Shown: piece after piece, positions 1-7,014 of the stretch
How positions within the stretch are numbered: the stretch's first letter is position 1
Layout: each line of letters starts with the position of its first letter
Assembly (NCBI GenBank): GCA_903879805.1
Contig: CAIRMX010000092.1
Span: 1 to 32,239 of the forward strand
Length of the DNA: 32,239 bases
From: an uncultured Alphaproteobacteria bacterium
Lineage (GTDB): Bacteria > Pseudomonadota > Alphaproteobacteria > Rickettsiales > UBA1997
Direction of reading: 5' to 3'
Position numbers and translations under genes: made by a program
Notes under the pieces: model-generated
The model's input: only the letters and a program-made list of their open reading frames with translations
Told to the model about the DNA's origin: nothing
The model's database searches: none

Positions 1-17
1 ACCGAGCTCGAACTAAA

Positions 18-42
18 AACCCCTCCTTTTCAAGGAGGGGTT
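18..42. repeat. GC-rich intergenic hairpin
   Basis: An 11-bp perfect stem (18-28 with 32-42) closes on a 3-base loop and is followed by a G-rich stretch (43-50). No T-run follows on the plus strand, so it is not a typical terminator there. The composition resembles the short palindromic intergenic repeats common in bacterial genomes; its copy number cannot be judged from this window. Confidence 0.5.
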
Positions 43-81
43 GGGGGTGGTTATTCACACACTCGATTTCGATTCAAAAAC

Positions 82-120
82 AAAAAAAGCCGGCTCCTAA
101 ATAAGGAGCCGGCTTTTTTT
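82..120. terminator. Bidirectional rho-independent terminator
   Basis: A 10-bp GC-rich stem (89-98 with 104-113) with a 5-base loop is flanked by seven A on the left and seven T on the right. It can therefore stop transcription in both directions. On the minus strand it lies about 45 bases beyond the 3' end of tRNA-Lys and is its likely terminator. Confidence 0.9.
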
Positions 121-164
121 ATTATTCTTGGCTTGCCACCCCAAAGCTTTGAAAAAGCGAAGGA

Positions 165-240
165 TGGTGAGCACGGTTGGAATCGAACCAACGACCACCT
201 AATTAAAAGTCAGGTGCTCTACCGACTGAGCTACGTGCTC
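165..240 (-). tRNA. tRNA-Lys (anticodon UUU)
   Basis: The minus strand folds into a complete cloverleaf. The acceptor stem pairs GAGCACG (240-234) with CGTGCTC, followed by discriminator A and an encoded CCA (165-167). The anticodon loop CTTTTAA sits on a 5-bp stem and gives anticodon UUU. The T arm contains GGTTCGATTCC. Total length is 76 bases including CCA. The gene ends just before the terminator at 82-120. Confidence 0.96.
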
Positions 241-246
241 ATTTGT

Positions 247-285
247 TGACGCGAAACTTATAAGATCTTTTCGCGTCACAAATAA
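247..285 (-). promoter_or_regulatory. Putative tRNA-Lys promoter within a perfect dyad
   Basis: A perfect 10-bp inverted repeat, TGACGCGAAA (247-256) and TTTCGCGTCA (269-278), surrounds a 12-base spacer. On the minus strand that spacer contains TATAAG (262-257), a good -10 hexamer about 17 bases upstream of the mature tRNA-Lys end. The matching -35 position (285-280, TTATTT) is poor. The dyad could be an operator over the -10 or simply a hairpin. The promoter call rests mainly on the -10 and its position. Confidence 0.35.
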
Positions 286-416
286 TTTGTTTTCATCATC
301 TCCTTGGAAATCTACCCTGAAACGAGGAGGGGCGCATTAAAAGCACCAATCTTAAAAATGCAACAAATTTGTAGAATTCTTGGAAAGCGCGACTTATCTA
401 GCTCGGCAACAGATGG

Positions 417-1199
417 ATGAAAAAAAATTTAACAAAATTTCCTTTTAAAAAAATGCCCAGCAAAGTTCTAACAATAATCCCCGTGCGCCTTGCCTCAACC
501 CGCTTGCCGAACAAACCTTTGGCTGATATTTGCGGTAAAAGCATGATTCAAAGAGTTTACGAGCAAGCACTAGCCGCAGATTTAGGTGATGTTTTAATTG
601 CCTGCGACGGCGAAGAAATTGCTTTGGAGGCAAAAAAAATCGGCGCCAAATTTGTTATTACCGATCCCAATTTACCTTCAGGAACTGATCGCATTTACGC
701 CGCTTACAAAAATTTCGGCAAAGATTTTGACGTGATCGTAAACTTGCAAGGCGACTTGCCAAACATTGATCCGCAAGTAATTCGCGCCTCAGCTGACGCG
801 GCTTTGGCGCATGATTGTGACATTGCGACCGTTGCTTCAAAAATCAAAAATGAGTCAGAAATTTCTAATCCAAATGTGGTGAAAATCGCGATTTCCTTCA
901 AAGAAAAAAATCTCGGCAAAGCACTCTATTTCTCACGCTGCCCTATTCCATTTTCTAAAACTAACGAGGCAGATTTTTACCATCACATCGGAATTTATGC
1001 TTACAAAAAATCAGCTTTAGAAAAATTCGTAAAACTCGCACCATCAACGTTAGAGCAGCGCGAAAGCCTTGAACAATTGCGCGCTTTAGAAAATGACATG
1101 ACGATTTTTGTGAAAGTTGTCGAAGCTCATCCGCTTTCGGTAGATACCAAAGAAGATCTAGAAATCGTGACAAATTTGATTGCGTCGCAATGCAAATAA
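417..1199 (+). CDS. kdsB: 3-deoxy-manno-octulosonate cytidylyltransferase (CMP-KDO synthetase)
   Basis: The enzyme activates KDO with CTP to form CMP-KDO in the cytoplasm, the sugar donor for the inner core of lipopolysaccharide. The nucleotidyl-transfer signature IPVRLASTRLPNKPLADI lies near the N terminus. NLQGDLPNIDP carries the metal-binding Asp, and the C-terminal part has GIYAYKK, LEQRESLEQLRALE and the HPLSVDTKEDL end motif. Length (260 aa) is slightly above the usual ~250 because family members normally start just before the IPxR motif. The internal ATG at 453 is therefore a plausible true start. The 417 ATG overlaps the stop of a 20-codon leader frame. The 3' end overlaps the next gene by 10 bases, so the genes are probably co-transcribed. 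It implies that the organism makes KDO-containing LPS. Confidence 0.95.
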   Translation: MKKNLTKFPFKKMPSKVLTIIPVRLASTRLPNKPLADICGKSMIQRVYEQALAADLGDVLIACDGEEIALEAKKIGAKFVITDPNLPSGTDRIYAAYKNFGKDFDVIVNLQGDLPNIDPQVIRASADAALAHDCDIATVASKIKNESEISNPNVVKIAISFKEKNLGKALYFSRCPIPFSKTNEADFYHHIGIYAYKKSALEKFVKLAPSTLEQRESLEQLRALENDMTIFVKVVEAHPLSVDTKEDLEIVTNLIASQCK

Positions 1200-1702
1200 T
1201 CAAAAAACCTCCTAGAAAAATCATCGGCTGGAAAGAGTGGTTTGGCCTTGATTGCCTAAGCTTGCCAGCAATCAAAGGCAAGATCGATACTGGCGCTAAA
1301 ACTTCATCTCTGCACGCTTTCAACATCGAAAGTTTCTACATCGAAAATGTCGAATATGTGAAGTTCGACATCCACCCTTTGCAAAAAAATAAACAGCTCT
1401 CGCGCACTTGTGTGGCGCGGGTTATCGATCGCAGAATGGTGTCGGATTCTAGCGGCAAAAAAGAAAAAAGATTCGTCATTAAATCTGATTTACGCATCGG
1501 CGAAACTAAAATCAGAATCGAGCTAACCCTTGCCAATCGTGACACCATGGCCTTTCGTATGTTACTTGGTCGCGAGGCAATTAAACTAGCCAAAGTCTTG
1601 GTTGATCCATCTAAATCTTTTCGCCAAGGCAAGCATAAAAAAGCTGAAATTCTCAAACTTTATCAATCAACCAAACCCTGTTTAGATTTACGCAAAATAT
1701 GA
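1190..1702 (+). CDS. RimK-associated putative ATP-dependent zinc protease (RimB-like, retropepsin fold)
   Basis: This 170-aa protein belongs to the family annotated as putative ATP-dependent zinc protease (COG4067, Pfam Zn_protease), which in Pseudomonas includes RimB, a protease partner of RimK. The N-terminal motif KIDTGAKTSSLHA (around residues 31-43) resembles an aspartic-protease active-site loop (DTG). A second conserved segment is MLLGREAI (around 124-131). The usual length is about 150-170 aa, so it is complete. It overlaps kdsB by 10 bases and rimK by 4 (ATGA), which supports translational coupling. In known rim systems the protease trims or limits the glutamate tails that RimK adds to ribosomal protein S6. 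That role here is inferred from family and position. Confidence 0.85.
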   Translation: MQIIKKPPRKIIGWKEWFGLDCLSLPAIKGKIDTGAKTSSLHAFNIESFYIENVEYVKFDIHPLQKNKQLSRTCVARVIDRRMVSDSSGKKEKRFVIKSDLRIGETKIRIELTLANRDTMAFRMLLGREAIKLAKVLVDPSKSFRQGKHKKAEILKLYQSTKPCLDLRKI

Positions 1703-2580
1703 AAATAATCTTACTCGCATCAAATCCAAATCTTTATTCTAACCAACGCCTGCTTGAAGCTGCAAAGAATCGTGGCCACGAGGCTGAATTTGTAAATGTT
1801 GGCGAATGTTACATAAAAGTGGCACCAAATGCCTGCGAAATTTTCCACGATGAAAATAAAAAATTGGAAAATGTTGATTACGTCATTCCGCGCCTCAAAC
1901 CCTCAATGACATTTTACGGATCCGCAATTACGCGCCAATTTGAAGTAATGGGAATCAGATGTTTCAACGGCTCAGATGCTATCACAAAATCACGCGATAA
2001 ATTACATACTTTGCAAATCTTGTCACAGCACGGCTTGAATGTGCCAATCACCAGTTTTGCCAATTCCTCTTACGACACAAAAGATTTGATTAACCTAGTT
2101 GGCAGCGCACCACTTGTTGTAAAATTACTTGAAGGCACCAAAGGTGTTGGCGTAGTTTTAGCCGAAACTAACAAAGCCGCCGAAAGCGTAATCAACGCCT
2201 TCCGCAGCCTAAAAGCCGACATTTTGGTGCAGCATTACATCAAAGAATCAAAGGGCCAAGACATCAGATGTTTCGTCATTGGCAATCAAGTTGTTGCCTC
2301 AATTGAACGCATTGCCCAAGAAGGCGAATTCCGCGCTAACATCCACTTGGGTGCGACGGCGCGCGCAATTGACGTTACTGATGAAGAACGCGATTTGGCG
2401 ATTAAAGCCACAAAAATTATTGGTTTGGAAGTAGCCGGTGTTGACATGGTGCGCTCAAATTCCGGCCCAAAAATTCTTGAGGTAAATTCTTCACCGGGCC
2501 TTGAAGGAATTGAAGGCGCTACAGGAATTGACGTGGCAGCAAAGATGATTGAGTTTTTAGAAAAAAAGAAATCTTTATAA
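1699..2580 (+). CDS. rimK: Ribosomal protein S6-L-glutamate ligase (ATP-grasp, RimK family)
   Basis: RimK adds glutamate residues to the C terminus of ribosomal protein S6 using ATP; relatives ligate glutamate to other acceptors. The 293-aa product shows the ATP-grasp layout: an N-terminal Rossmann-like part (MKIILLASNPNLYSNQRL), SRDKLHTLQILSQHGLNVP, the ATP-binding lysine in VVKLLEGTKGVGVVL, acidic metal ligands in VDMVRSNSGPKILEVNSSPG, and the RimK-specific end LEGIEGATGIDVA. The length is standard. It starts inside the stop codon of the RimB-like gene (ATGA overlap). The rimB-rimK pair under the same transcript as kdsB suggests expression with envelope biosynthesis. The precise acceptor (S6 or another peptide) cannot be read from sequence. 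Confidence 0.9.
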   Translation: MKIILLASNPNLYSNQRLLEAAKNRGHEAEFVNVGECYIKVAPNACEIFHDENKKLENVDYVIPRLKPSMTFYGSAITRQFEVMGIRCFNGSDAITKSRDKLHTLQILSQHGLNVPITSFANSSYDTKDLINLVGSAPLVVKLLEGTKGVGVVLAETNKAAESVINAFRSLKADILVQHYIKESKGQDIRCFVIGNQVVASIERIAQEGEFRANIHLGATARAIDVTDEERDLAIKATKIIGLEVAGVDMVRSNSGPKILEVNSSPGLEGIEGATGIDVAAKMIEFLEKKKSL

Positions 2581-2587
2581 ACTTTTT

Positions 2588-3007
2588 GTGAAAAATTTTA
2601 TGCAAAAGCTAACAAAACATTCTAAGGCCTTCACCCTAATCGAACTTTCAGTAATCATCCTAATCATCGGCATCATGATTGCGGGAACTTTCATCGGCAG
2701 CCGCTTAATTGCAAAATCTCGCCTCGCTGCCGCAGAATCTCTAGCTCGCTCTTCGCCAGTTCCCGGAATTAAAGATAATATGCTTTGGCTCGAAACCAGC
2801 TTAAGCGCTAGTATCGATAGCTCTCAGGAAAATGATGGCGCGGCGGTAACTGCTTGGTACGATCAAAGTAGCAATTCTGGTAAGCCCCATTGGTTGTTGC
2901 CGTTGGCACCGGCCCAACTTACGCCAACACCATTAATTACGTTCACGCGATCAAATTTGTCGGCAGCACTGCCAACTATTTGCAAATCGTGGATGCCTCT
3001 TTTTTGA
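2588..3007 (+). CDS. Prepilin-like surface protein, N-terminal fragment (frameshifted)
   Basis: The N terminus carries a type IV prepilin/pseudopilin signal: a short basic leader, the processing site in KAFTLIELSVI, and a following hydrophobic helix. After it comes DNMLWLETSLSASIDSSQ and AWYDQSSNSGKP, the opening of a LamG/concanavalin-like domain often found behind prepilin leaders. From about 2887 the frame becomes meaningless (PHWLLPLAPAQL...), while the continuing domain is read one base back and runs to 4842. The genuine coding part is therefore 2588 to about 2887. GTG 2588 or ATG 2600 could be the start. It lies 7 bases after rimK. The gene is broken or carries a base-call error in the CCCC run at 2885-2888. 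Confidence 0.75.
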   Translation: MKNFMQKLTKHSKAFTLIELSVIILIIGIMIAGTFIGSRLIAKSRLAAAESLARSSPVPGIKDNMLWLETSLSASIDSSQENDGAAVTAWYDQSSNSGKPHWLLPLAPAQLTPTPLITFTRSNLSAALPTICKSWMPLF

Positions 3008-4842
3008 ATAACTCTGACTACACAATCATGGTTTTGGAAAAGAGACAAAGTGGCGGCAGTAACAATTATTTTATTGGAGAAACCTCATCTAATCCTAATG
3101 ACAGTCTGGCTTTGGGTTACAGTTCCGACTCGACAGTGATTCACGCTCAAGGAAACCAATCTTACAGCACGGGCGCAACAGTTAGCTCTTACGCATCTTC
3201 AAGTGACAAGCCACGTCAATTCACATTTGTTCACAGCTCAACTGCAGGAAATTCAACTTACATCAATGGCATTTTAGCCGCTCAGGATGCGACTAAAACC
3301 GCTCACCTTACTGGCATTTCAACTCTCGCAATTGGCAAAGGCTACACTGGAGAAATCGGTGAGATTGCGATTTACGCGCGCGCTTTGAAACCCGAAGAAA
3401 GACAACCAATTGAAGATTACGCTGGTAAAAAATGGACTCGCTCAATCAACAGAGCTTCAGCTCCCAGCGGCTCCTGCATTGGCTACACAATTACCGAATC
3501 AGGATGCGATTTAGCTTCGGCAACTTGCGCTATCAGCCAAGCTGGGATTAGCGCTACTGTTGCTGCCACTTCAAGTTCAACGAGTATTGCTTGTAACCAA
3601 ACCAACTATTCGGGATCGGTTAGTTACACCTGCATTAGCGGTATTGCGAATGTTACGGGAAGTTGCACTTCCACCATTCCCTGCACACTTAGTTTAACCG
3701 GATCAACCAACACCAGCTCAGTTGCCAGTGGCAGCAGCGGCAGCATGACTTGCAATACCACAGGATATACCGGAACAGTTTCCTACAGCTGCAGCAATGG
3801 CACTGCCAGCTACGGCGGCAGCTGTGCTTGCGCCACAGGATATAGCGGATCAAATTGCAGCACCTGCGCTAGCGGATATGTTTCTGCCGGTGGAGGAACT
3901 TGCGTGCTAGGCGCATCTTGTTCTACAACATCAGTGACCGGAGTTTCTTCTCCATCAACTGTAGCACACCTAGCCTCAGGATCGCTCACCTGCAATACTT
4001 CTGGCTACACCGGAACCGTTACTTACAATTGCAATAACGGAACCCTAAATCCGGTTGGTTCTTGCACAGTTTTAACAACTTGCACCGGTGGCACGATAGA
4101 TTCCGCATCAGTTGCCGGAAGCACCATTCATAAATTTACTTCCAGCGGAACCTTTACCTGTCCAGCTGCAAAAACAGTGCAAGTTTTAGTGGTTGCTGGT
4201 GGCGGTGGTGGTGGCGGAAATATTGGTGGCGGTGGTGGAGCTGGTGGATTAATCTATCAATCTTCCCAATCTTTAAGTGCCACCTCTTATTCAGTTGTAG
4301 TTGGTGCTGGAGGTGCTGGAGGTGCAAGTGGCGTAACCGGCGTAAATGGTAGTAACTCTTCCTTTAATGGCCTGACGGCTCTAGGCGGCGGCGGTGGCGG
4401 CGGTTGGGGTGGAACGGCAGCTGCAGGTGGATCAGGGGGTGGCTCTGGCGGCAGTGGACCCGGCGCCAGTGGTCAATCTGGCCAAGGAACTGCTGGAGGA
4501 GGACCCGGAACTGGCTATGTCGGAGGTGGCGGTGGCGGCGCTGGACAAGCCGGATATACTGGAACTAGCATTGGTGGCAATGGAGGAGCTGGCTTGTCTT
4601 ACAATATTTCGGGCACAACCCTTTTCTACGCTGCCGGCGGTGGTGCTGGAACCGTTAACGCAGGGAACAATTCTGGCGGTACCGGAGGTTCAAGCATCGG
4701 CGGCAATGGAGGATCAGCCAACCAAGTTAAAACTAATGGGGCTACCAACACTGGAAGTGGCGGTGGCGGTGGCGGCAATATAGATCCTAGAACTGGTGGC
4801 AATGGAGGCTCTGGTATCGTAATTATTCGATACGTCAATTAA
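2890..4842 (+). CDS. Prepilin-like surface protein, C-terminal part: LamG-like, Cys-rich modules, Gly-rich domain
   Basis: This is the body of the protein begun at 2588, in the -1 frame; TTG at 2890 is not expected to be a real start. Residues 1-185 continue a LamG-like jelly-roll (YTIMVLEKR, STYINGILAA, IGEIAIYARAL). Residues 195-400 contain three copies of a Cys module with spacing C-N-x3-Y-x-G-x-V-x-Y-x-C-x2-G and a closing GSC. An EGF-like stretch (CACATGYSGSNCSTC) lies between copies two and three. Residues 410-650 form a Gly-rich domain that begins IHKFTSSGTFTC and ends GGSGIVIIRYVN, a module seen in secreted and phage tail-like proteins. It is probably an extracellular adhesin or pilus-tip-like protein processed by the prepilin peptidase encoded at 16938. 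Its binding partner is unknown. Confidence 0.8.
   Translation: MVVAVGTGPTYANTINYVHAIKFVGSTANYLQIVDASFLNNSDYTIMVLEKRQSGGSNNYFIGETSSNPNDSLALGYSSDSTVIHAQGNQSYSTGATVSSYASSSDKPRQFTFVHSSTAGNSTYINGILAAQDATKTAHLTGISTLAIGKGYTGEIGEIAIYARALKPEERQPIEDYAGKKWTRSINRASAPSGSCIGYTITESGCDLASATCAISQAGISATVAATSSSTSIACNQTNYSGSVSYTCISGIANVTGSCTSTIPCTLSLTGSTNTSSVASGSSGSMTCNTTGYTGTVSYSCSNGTASYGGSCACATGYSGSNCSTCASGYVSAGGGTCVLGASCSTTSVTGVSSPSTVAHLASGSLTCNTSGYTGTVTYNCNNGTLNPVGSCTVLTTCTGGTIDSASVAGSTIHKFTSSGTFTCPAAKTVQVLVVAGGGGGGGNIGGGGGAGGLIYQSSQSLSATSYSVVVGAGGAGGASGVTGVNGSNSSFNGLTALGGGGGGGWGGTAAAGGSGGGSGGSGPGASGQSGQGTAGGGPGTGYVGGGGGGAGQAGYTGTSIGGNGGAGLSYNISGTTLFYAAGGGAGTVNAGNNSGGTGGSSIGGNGGSANQVKTNGATNTGSGGGGGGNIDPRTGGNGGSGIVIIRYVN
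3592..4065 (+). repeat. Three Cys-rich protein modules encoded in tandem
   Basis: Three related segments encode 25-residue Cys modules at 3592-3666, 3751-3825 and 3991-4065. Each starts with CN, has a Y-x-G-x-V-x-Y-x-C core and ends GSC. Copies two and three are the most alike (CNTTGYTGTVSYSC and CNTSGYTGTVTYNC). The spacing between copies is unequal because an EGF-like insert follows copy two. Such repeats can change number by recombination. Confidence 0.75.
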
Positions 4843-4862
4843 TCAAAATATTCTTAAAAATA

Positions 4863-5504
4863 GTGAAAAAACTAGATCCCAAAAAAATTTTTAACGGCCA
4901 GTGCGAATTTCTCTTCGGCGCTCACACTTATTCACAAGTAGCGCCAAGTTCACAGCCGGAAATTGCCTTTATCGGCGCTTCAAATGTAGGGAAATCTAGT
5001 TTGATTAACGCGCTAATGGGCAAAAAAGTCGCCATTGTTTCAACCACTCCGGGACGCACCCGCCAGTTAAATTTTTTCAAAGTTGCTGATGGTTTTACCC
5101 AAAGTTTCTCGGAAGGATTTGTCTTAGTTGACATGCCCGGTTACGGCTTTGCAAAAGCCAGCGCCAAACATTCAGAACATTGGCAAAAAACTGCTTTGGA
5201 ATATTTGATGAAACGCCCAAATTTGAAGCGGCTTTATTTATTGATTGATCCGATTAAAGGCTTGAAAGAAGCCGATCGCGACATGATTAACATGCTCAAC
5301 GCCGTGGCCGTTTCTTTTCAAATTATTTTGACCAAAACCGACAAATTAAATCGCGAAGAACTAGCAAAAGCCGAAGCAAAAATCGCCAAAGAAGTTTTAA
5401 CTTGGCCAGCGGCGCATCCTAAAATCATTGCCACCAGCAGCTCAAAAGGTTACGGGGTTAATGATGTTCAGGATTCAATTGTTGAGGTGTTGCAGCATTT
5501 GTAA
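4863..5504 (+). CDS. engB: Ribosome biogenesis GTP-binding protein YihA/EngB
   Basis: This essential GTPase acts in assembly of the large ribosomal subunit. All G motifs are visible: G1 GASNVGKS near residue 37, a G2-region threonine in STTPGRTRQLNFF, G3 DMPG, G4 TKTD and a G5-like TSSSKG. The order and 213-aa length match the TrmE-Era-EngA-EngB-Septin family member EngB (usually about 195-215 aa). The start is GTG at 4863; no strong Shine-Dalgarno sequence precedes it. It follows the pilin-like gene by 20 bases, and its stop codon overlaps the start of a 43-codon membrane ORF by one base. Confidence 0.95.
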   Translation: MKKLDPKKIFNGQCEFLFGAHTYSQVAPSSQPEIAFIGASNVGKSSLINALMGKKVAIVSTTPGRTRQLNFFKVADGFTQSFSEGFVLVDMPGYGFAKASAKHSEHWQKTALEYLMKRPNLKRLYLLIDPIKGLKEADRDMINMLNAVAVSFQIILTKTDKLNREELAKAEAKIAKEVLTWPAAHPKIIATSSSKGYGVNDVQDSIVEVLQHL

Positions 5505-5635
5505 TGAAAATTTTTCTAACAATTTTTTTGACCAGCGCCGTCATTCTGCTACTAGTATTTTTACTAAACATCGCTACATATAACGGCACTAAAACTCCTG
5601 CCAATCGACCATCTTCAAATGACAAAAAATCTTAA
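5504..5635 (+). CDS. Small single-pass membrane protein (43 aa), hypothetical
   Basis: An ATG that overlaps the engB stop codon (TAATG) opens a 43-codon frame ending in TAA at 5633-5635. The peptide begins [20 protein letters not shown], one clear hydrophobic segment of about 20 residues, followed by a short polar tail rich in Asn, Lys and Ser. This layout fits a signal-anchor or a small secreted/lipid-free membrane peptide. It overlaps the annotated hslU start by 17 bases, and the one-base link to engB suggests translational coupling. I do not recognise a family. The alternative is that the frame is chance and that the gap is a simple spacer before hslU. Confidence 0.5.
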   Translation: MKIFLTIFLTSAVILLLVFLLNIATYNGTKTPANRPSSNDKKS

Positions 5636-6995
5636 AAAACCTGCCGCGCCAAAGAGCAAATCTTTGCCGCAAATTTCTGCAATGGGCTTCACTCCTAAGC
5701 AAATTGTTGACGAATTAAACCGCTTCATCGTTGGCCAAAAAGAAGCCAAAAAAGCCGTGGCAATTGCGCTGCGCAACCGCTATCGCCGCAAGTTAGTTGA
5801 GTCTCCTTTGCGTGAAGAAATTGTGCCAAAAAATATTTTAATGATTGGGCCCACAGGGGTCGGCAAAACTGAAGTGGCGCGCCGCTTAGCCAAACTTGCC
5901 AACGCGCCTTTCATTAAAGTTGAGGCCACTAAATTCACCGAAGTTGGCTATGTTGGTCGCGATGTTGATTCAATCATTCGCGATTTGATGGATGTCGCAG
6001 TTAAAACCATCAAGAACGAAATCAAAAAAGAGGTCGAAAAAAAGGCCGAAGCTCACGCCAAAGAAAAAATCTTAAACGCTTTGGTTGGTGACATTGCAGT
6101 TGCTGGCACCAAAGAAAAATTCTCGCAAATGCTTGAAAAAGGCGAGATCAACGAGCGCGAAGTTGAAATTGAATTACTCGATAATTCTTCATCAATTGGC
6201 ACCAGTTTTGACATTCCCGGCGGCCAAGTCGGCATGATTAATATTTCCGAAATGATCGGCAAAGCGATGGGCGGCGAAAAAACCAGAAAAGTTAAAATGA
6301 GCGTTGAAGACGCAATGAAATCATTGATCGAAGAAGAGTCTGAAAAAATGATCGACGAAGATCAGGTGATTAAAAAAGCCACCAAATCTGTCGAAAATGA
6401 CGGCATCGTTTTCATTGATGAAATCGATAAAATCTGCGCTCGTGGCGGCGCTAAAGGTTCGGGCTCTGACGTTTCGCGCGAAGGCGTGCAGCGCGACTTG
6501 CTGCCTTTGGTTGAAGGCACGGCGGTTGCCACCAAATATGGCACGATCAAAACTGACCACATTTTATTTATTGCCTCCGGCGCATTTCACGCAACTAAGC
6601 CCGCTGATTTACTTCCCGAATTACAAGGCCGCTTCCCAATTCGCGTGCAGTTAAAACCACTCACCGAAGAAGATTTGGTGCGCATTTTATGCGAGCCAGA
6701 AGCAAGTTTAATTAAACAATATGTGGCACTAATTGGCGTGGAAAATGTGAAGTTAGATTTCACTGATGACGGCATTAAAGAAATCGCCAAAGTCGCTTTT
6801 AAAGTGAATGGCGAAGTTGAAAATATCGGCGCGCGCCGCCTGCACACCTTGCTTGAGAAAATTCTTGAAGATGTCAGTTTTGAAGCCACCGAAATGAAAA
6901 ATGGTGCGGCAGTAAAAATTGACCAAAAATATGTCGCCGCCCATTTAGGCGATTTGGCTTCTGGAAAAACCGATCTTTCGAAATTTATTTTGTAA
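5619..6995 (+). CDS. hslU: HslU, ATPase subunit of the HslVU (ClpYQ) protease
   Basis: HslU is a hexameric AAA+ unfoldase that feeds proteins to the HslV peptidase in the cytoplasm. Walker A GPTGVGKT lies at residues 77-84 and the pore loop GYVG at 110-113. The inserted I domain spans about 115-245, Walker B IVFIDEID is at 263-270, the arginine-finger region is ELQGRFP at 334-340, and the canonical DLSKFIL ends the chain. At 458 aa it is slightly long because about 22 residues precede the conserved FTPKQIV start. ATG at 5682 would give a normal N terminus and avoid overlap with the small membrane ORF. hslV, usually directly upstream, is not in the window; engB and the 43-codon ORF occupy that place. 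Confidence 0.96.
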   Translation: MTKNLKKPAAPKSKSLPQISAMGFTPKQIVDELNRFIVGQKEAKKAVAIALRNRYRRKLVESPLREEIVPKNILMIGPTGVGKTEVARRLAKLANAPFIKVEATKFTEVGYVGRDVDSIIRDLMDVAVKTIKNEIKKEVEKKAEAHAKEKILNALVGDIAVAGTKEKFSQMLEKGEINEREVEIELLDNSSSIGTSFDIPGGQVGMINISEMIGKAMGGEKTRKVKMSVEDAMKSLIEEESEKMIDEDQVIKKATKSVENDGIVFIDEIDKICARGGAKGSGSDVSREGVQRDLLPLVEGTAVATKYGTIKTDHILFIASGAFHATKPADLLPELQGRFPIRVQLKPLTEEDLVRILCEPEASLIKQYVALIGVENVKLDFTDDGIKEIAKVAFKVNGEVENIGARRLHTLLEKILEDVSFEATEMKNGAAVKIDQKYVAAHLGDLASGKTDLSKFIL

Positions 6996-7014
6996 AATTC
7001 AACCTTAGGAAAAA

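Noticed and set aside
325..338. AGGAGG followed by an ATT codon upstream of kdsB
   Set aside because: The frame would be 12 codons long with a rare start and does not lead into kdsB.
2882..2892. Programmed -1 frameshift signal in the pilin-like gene
   Set aside because: No X-XXY-YYZ heptamer lies in the correct frame at the switch; base-call error or mutation explains it better.
4394..4783. 129-codon frame inside the Gly-rich region
   Set aside because: It is a shifted frame of the GGN-rich repeat of the pilin-like protein; low complexity opens several frames.
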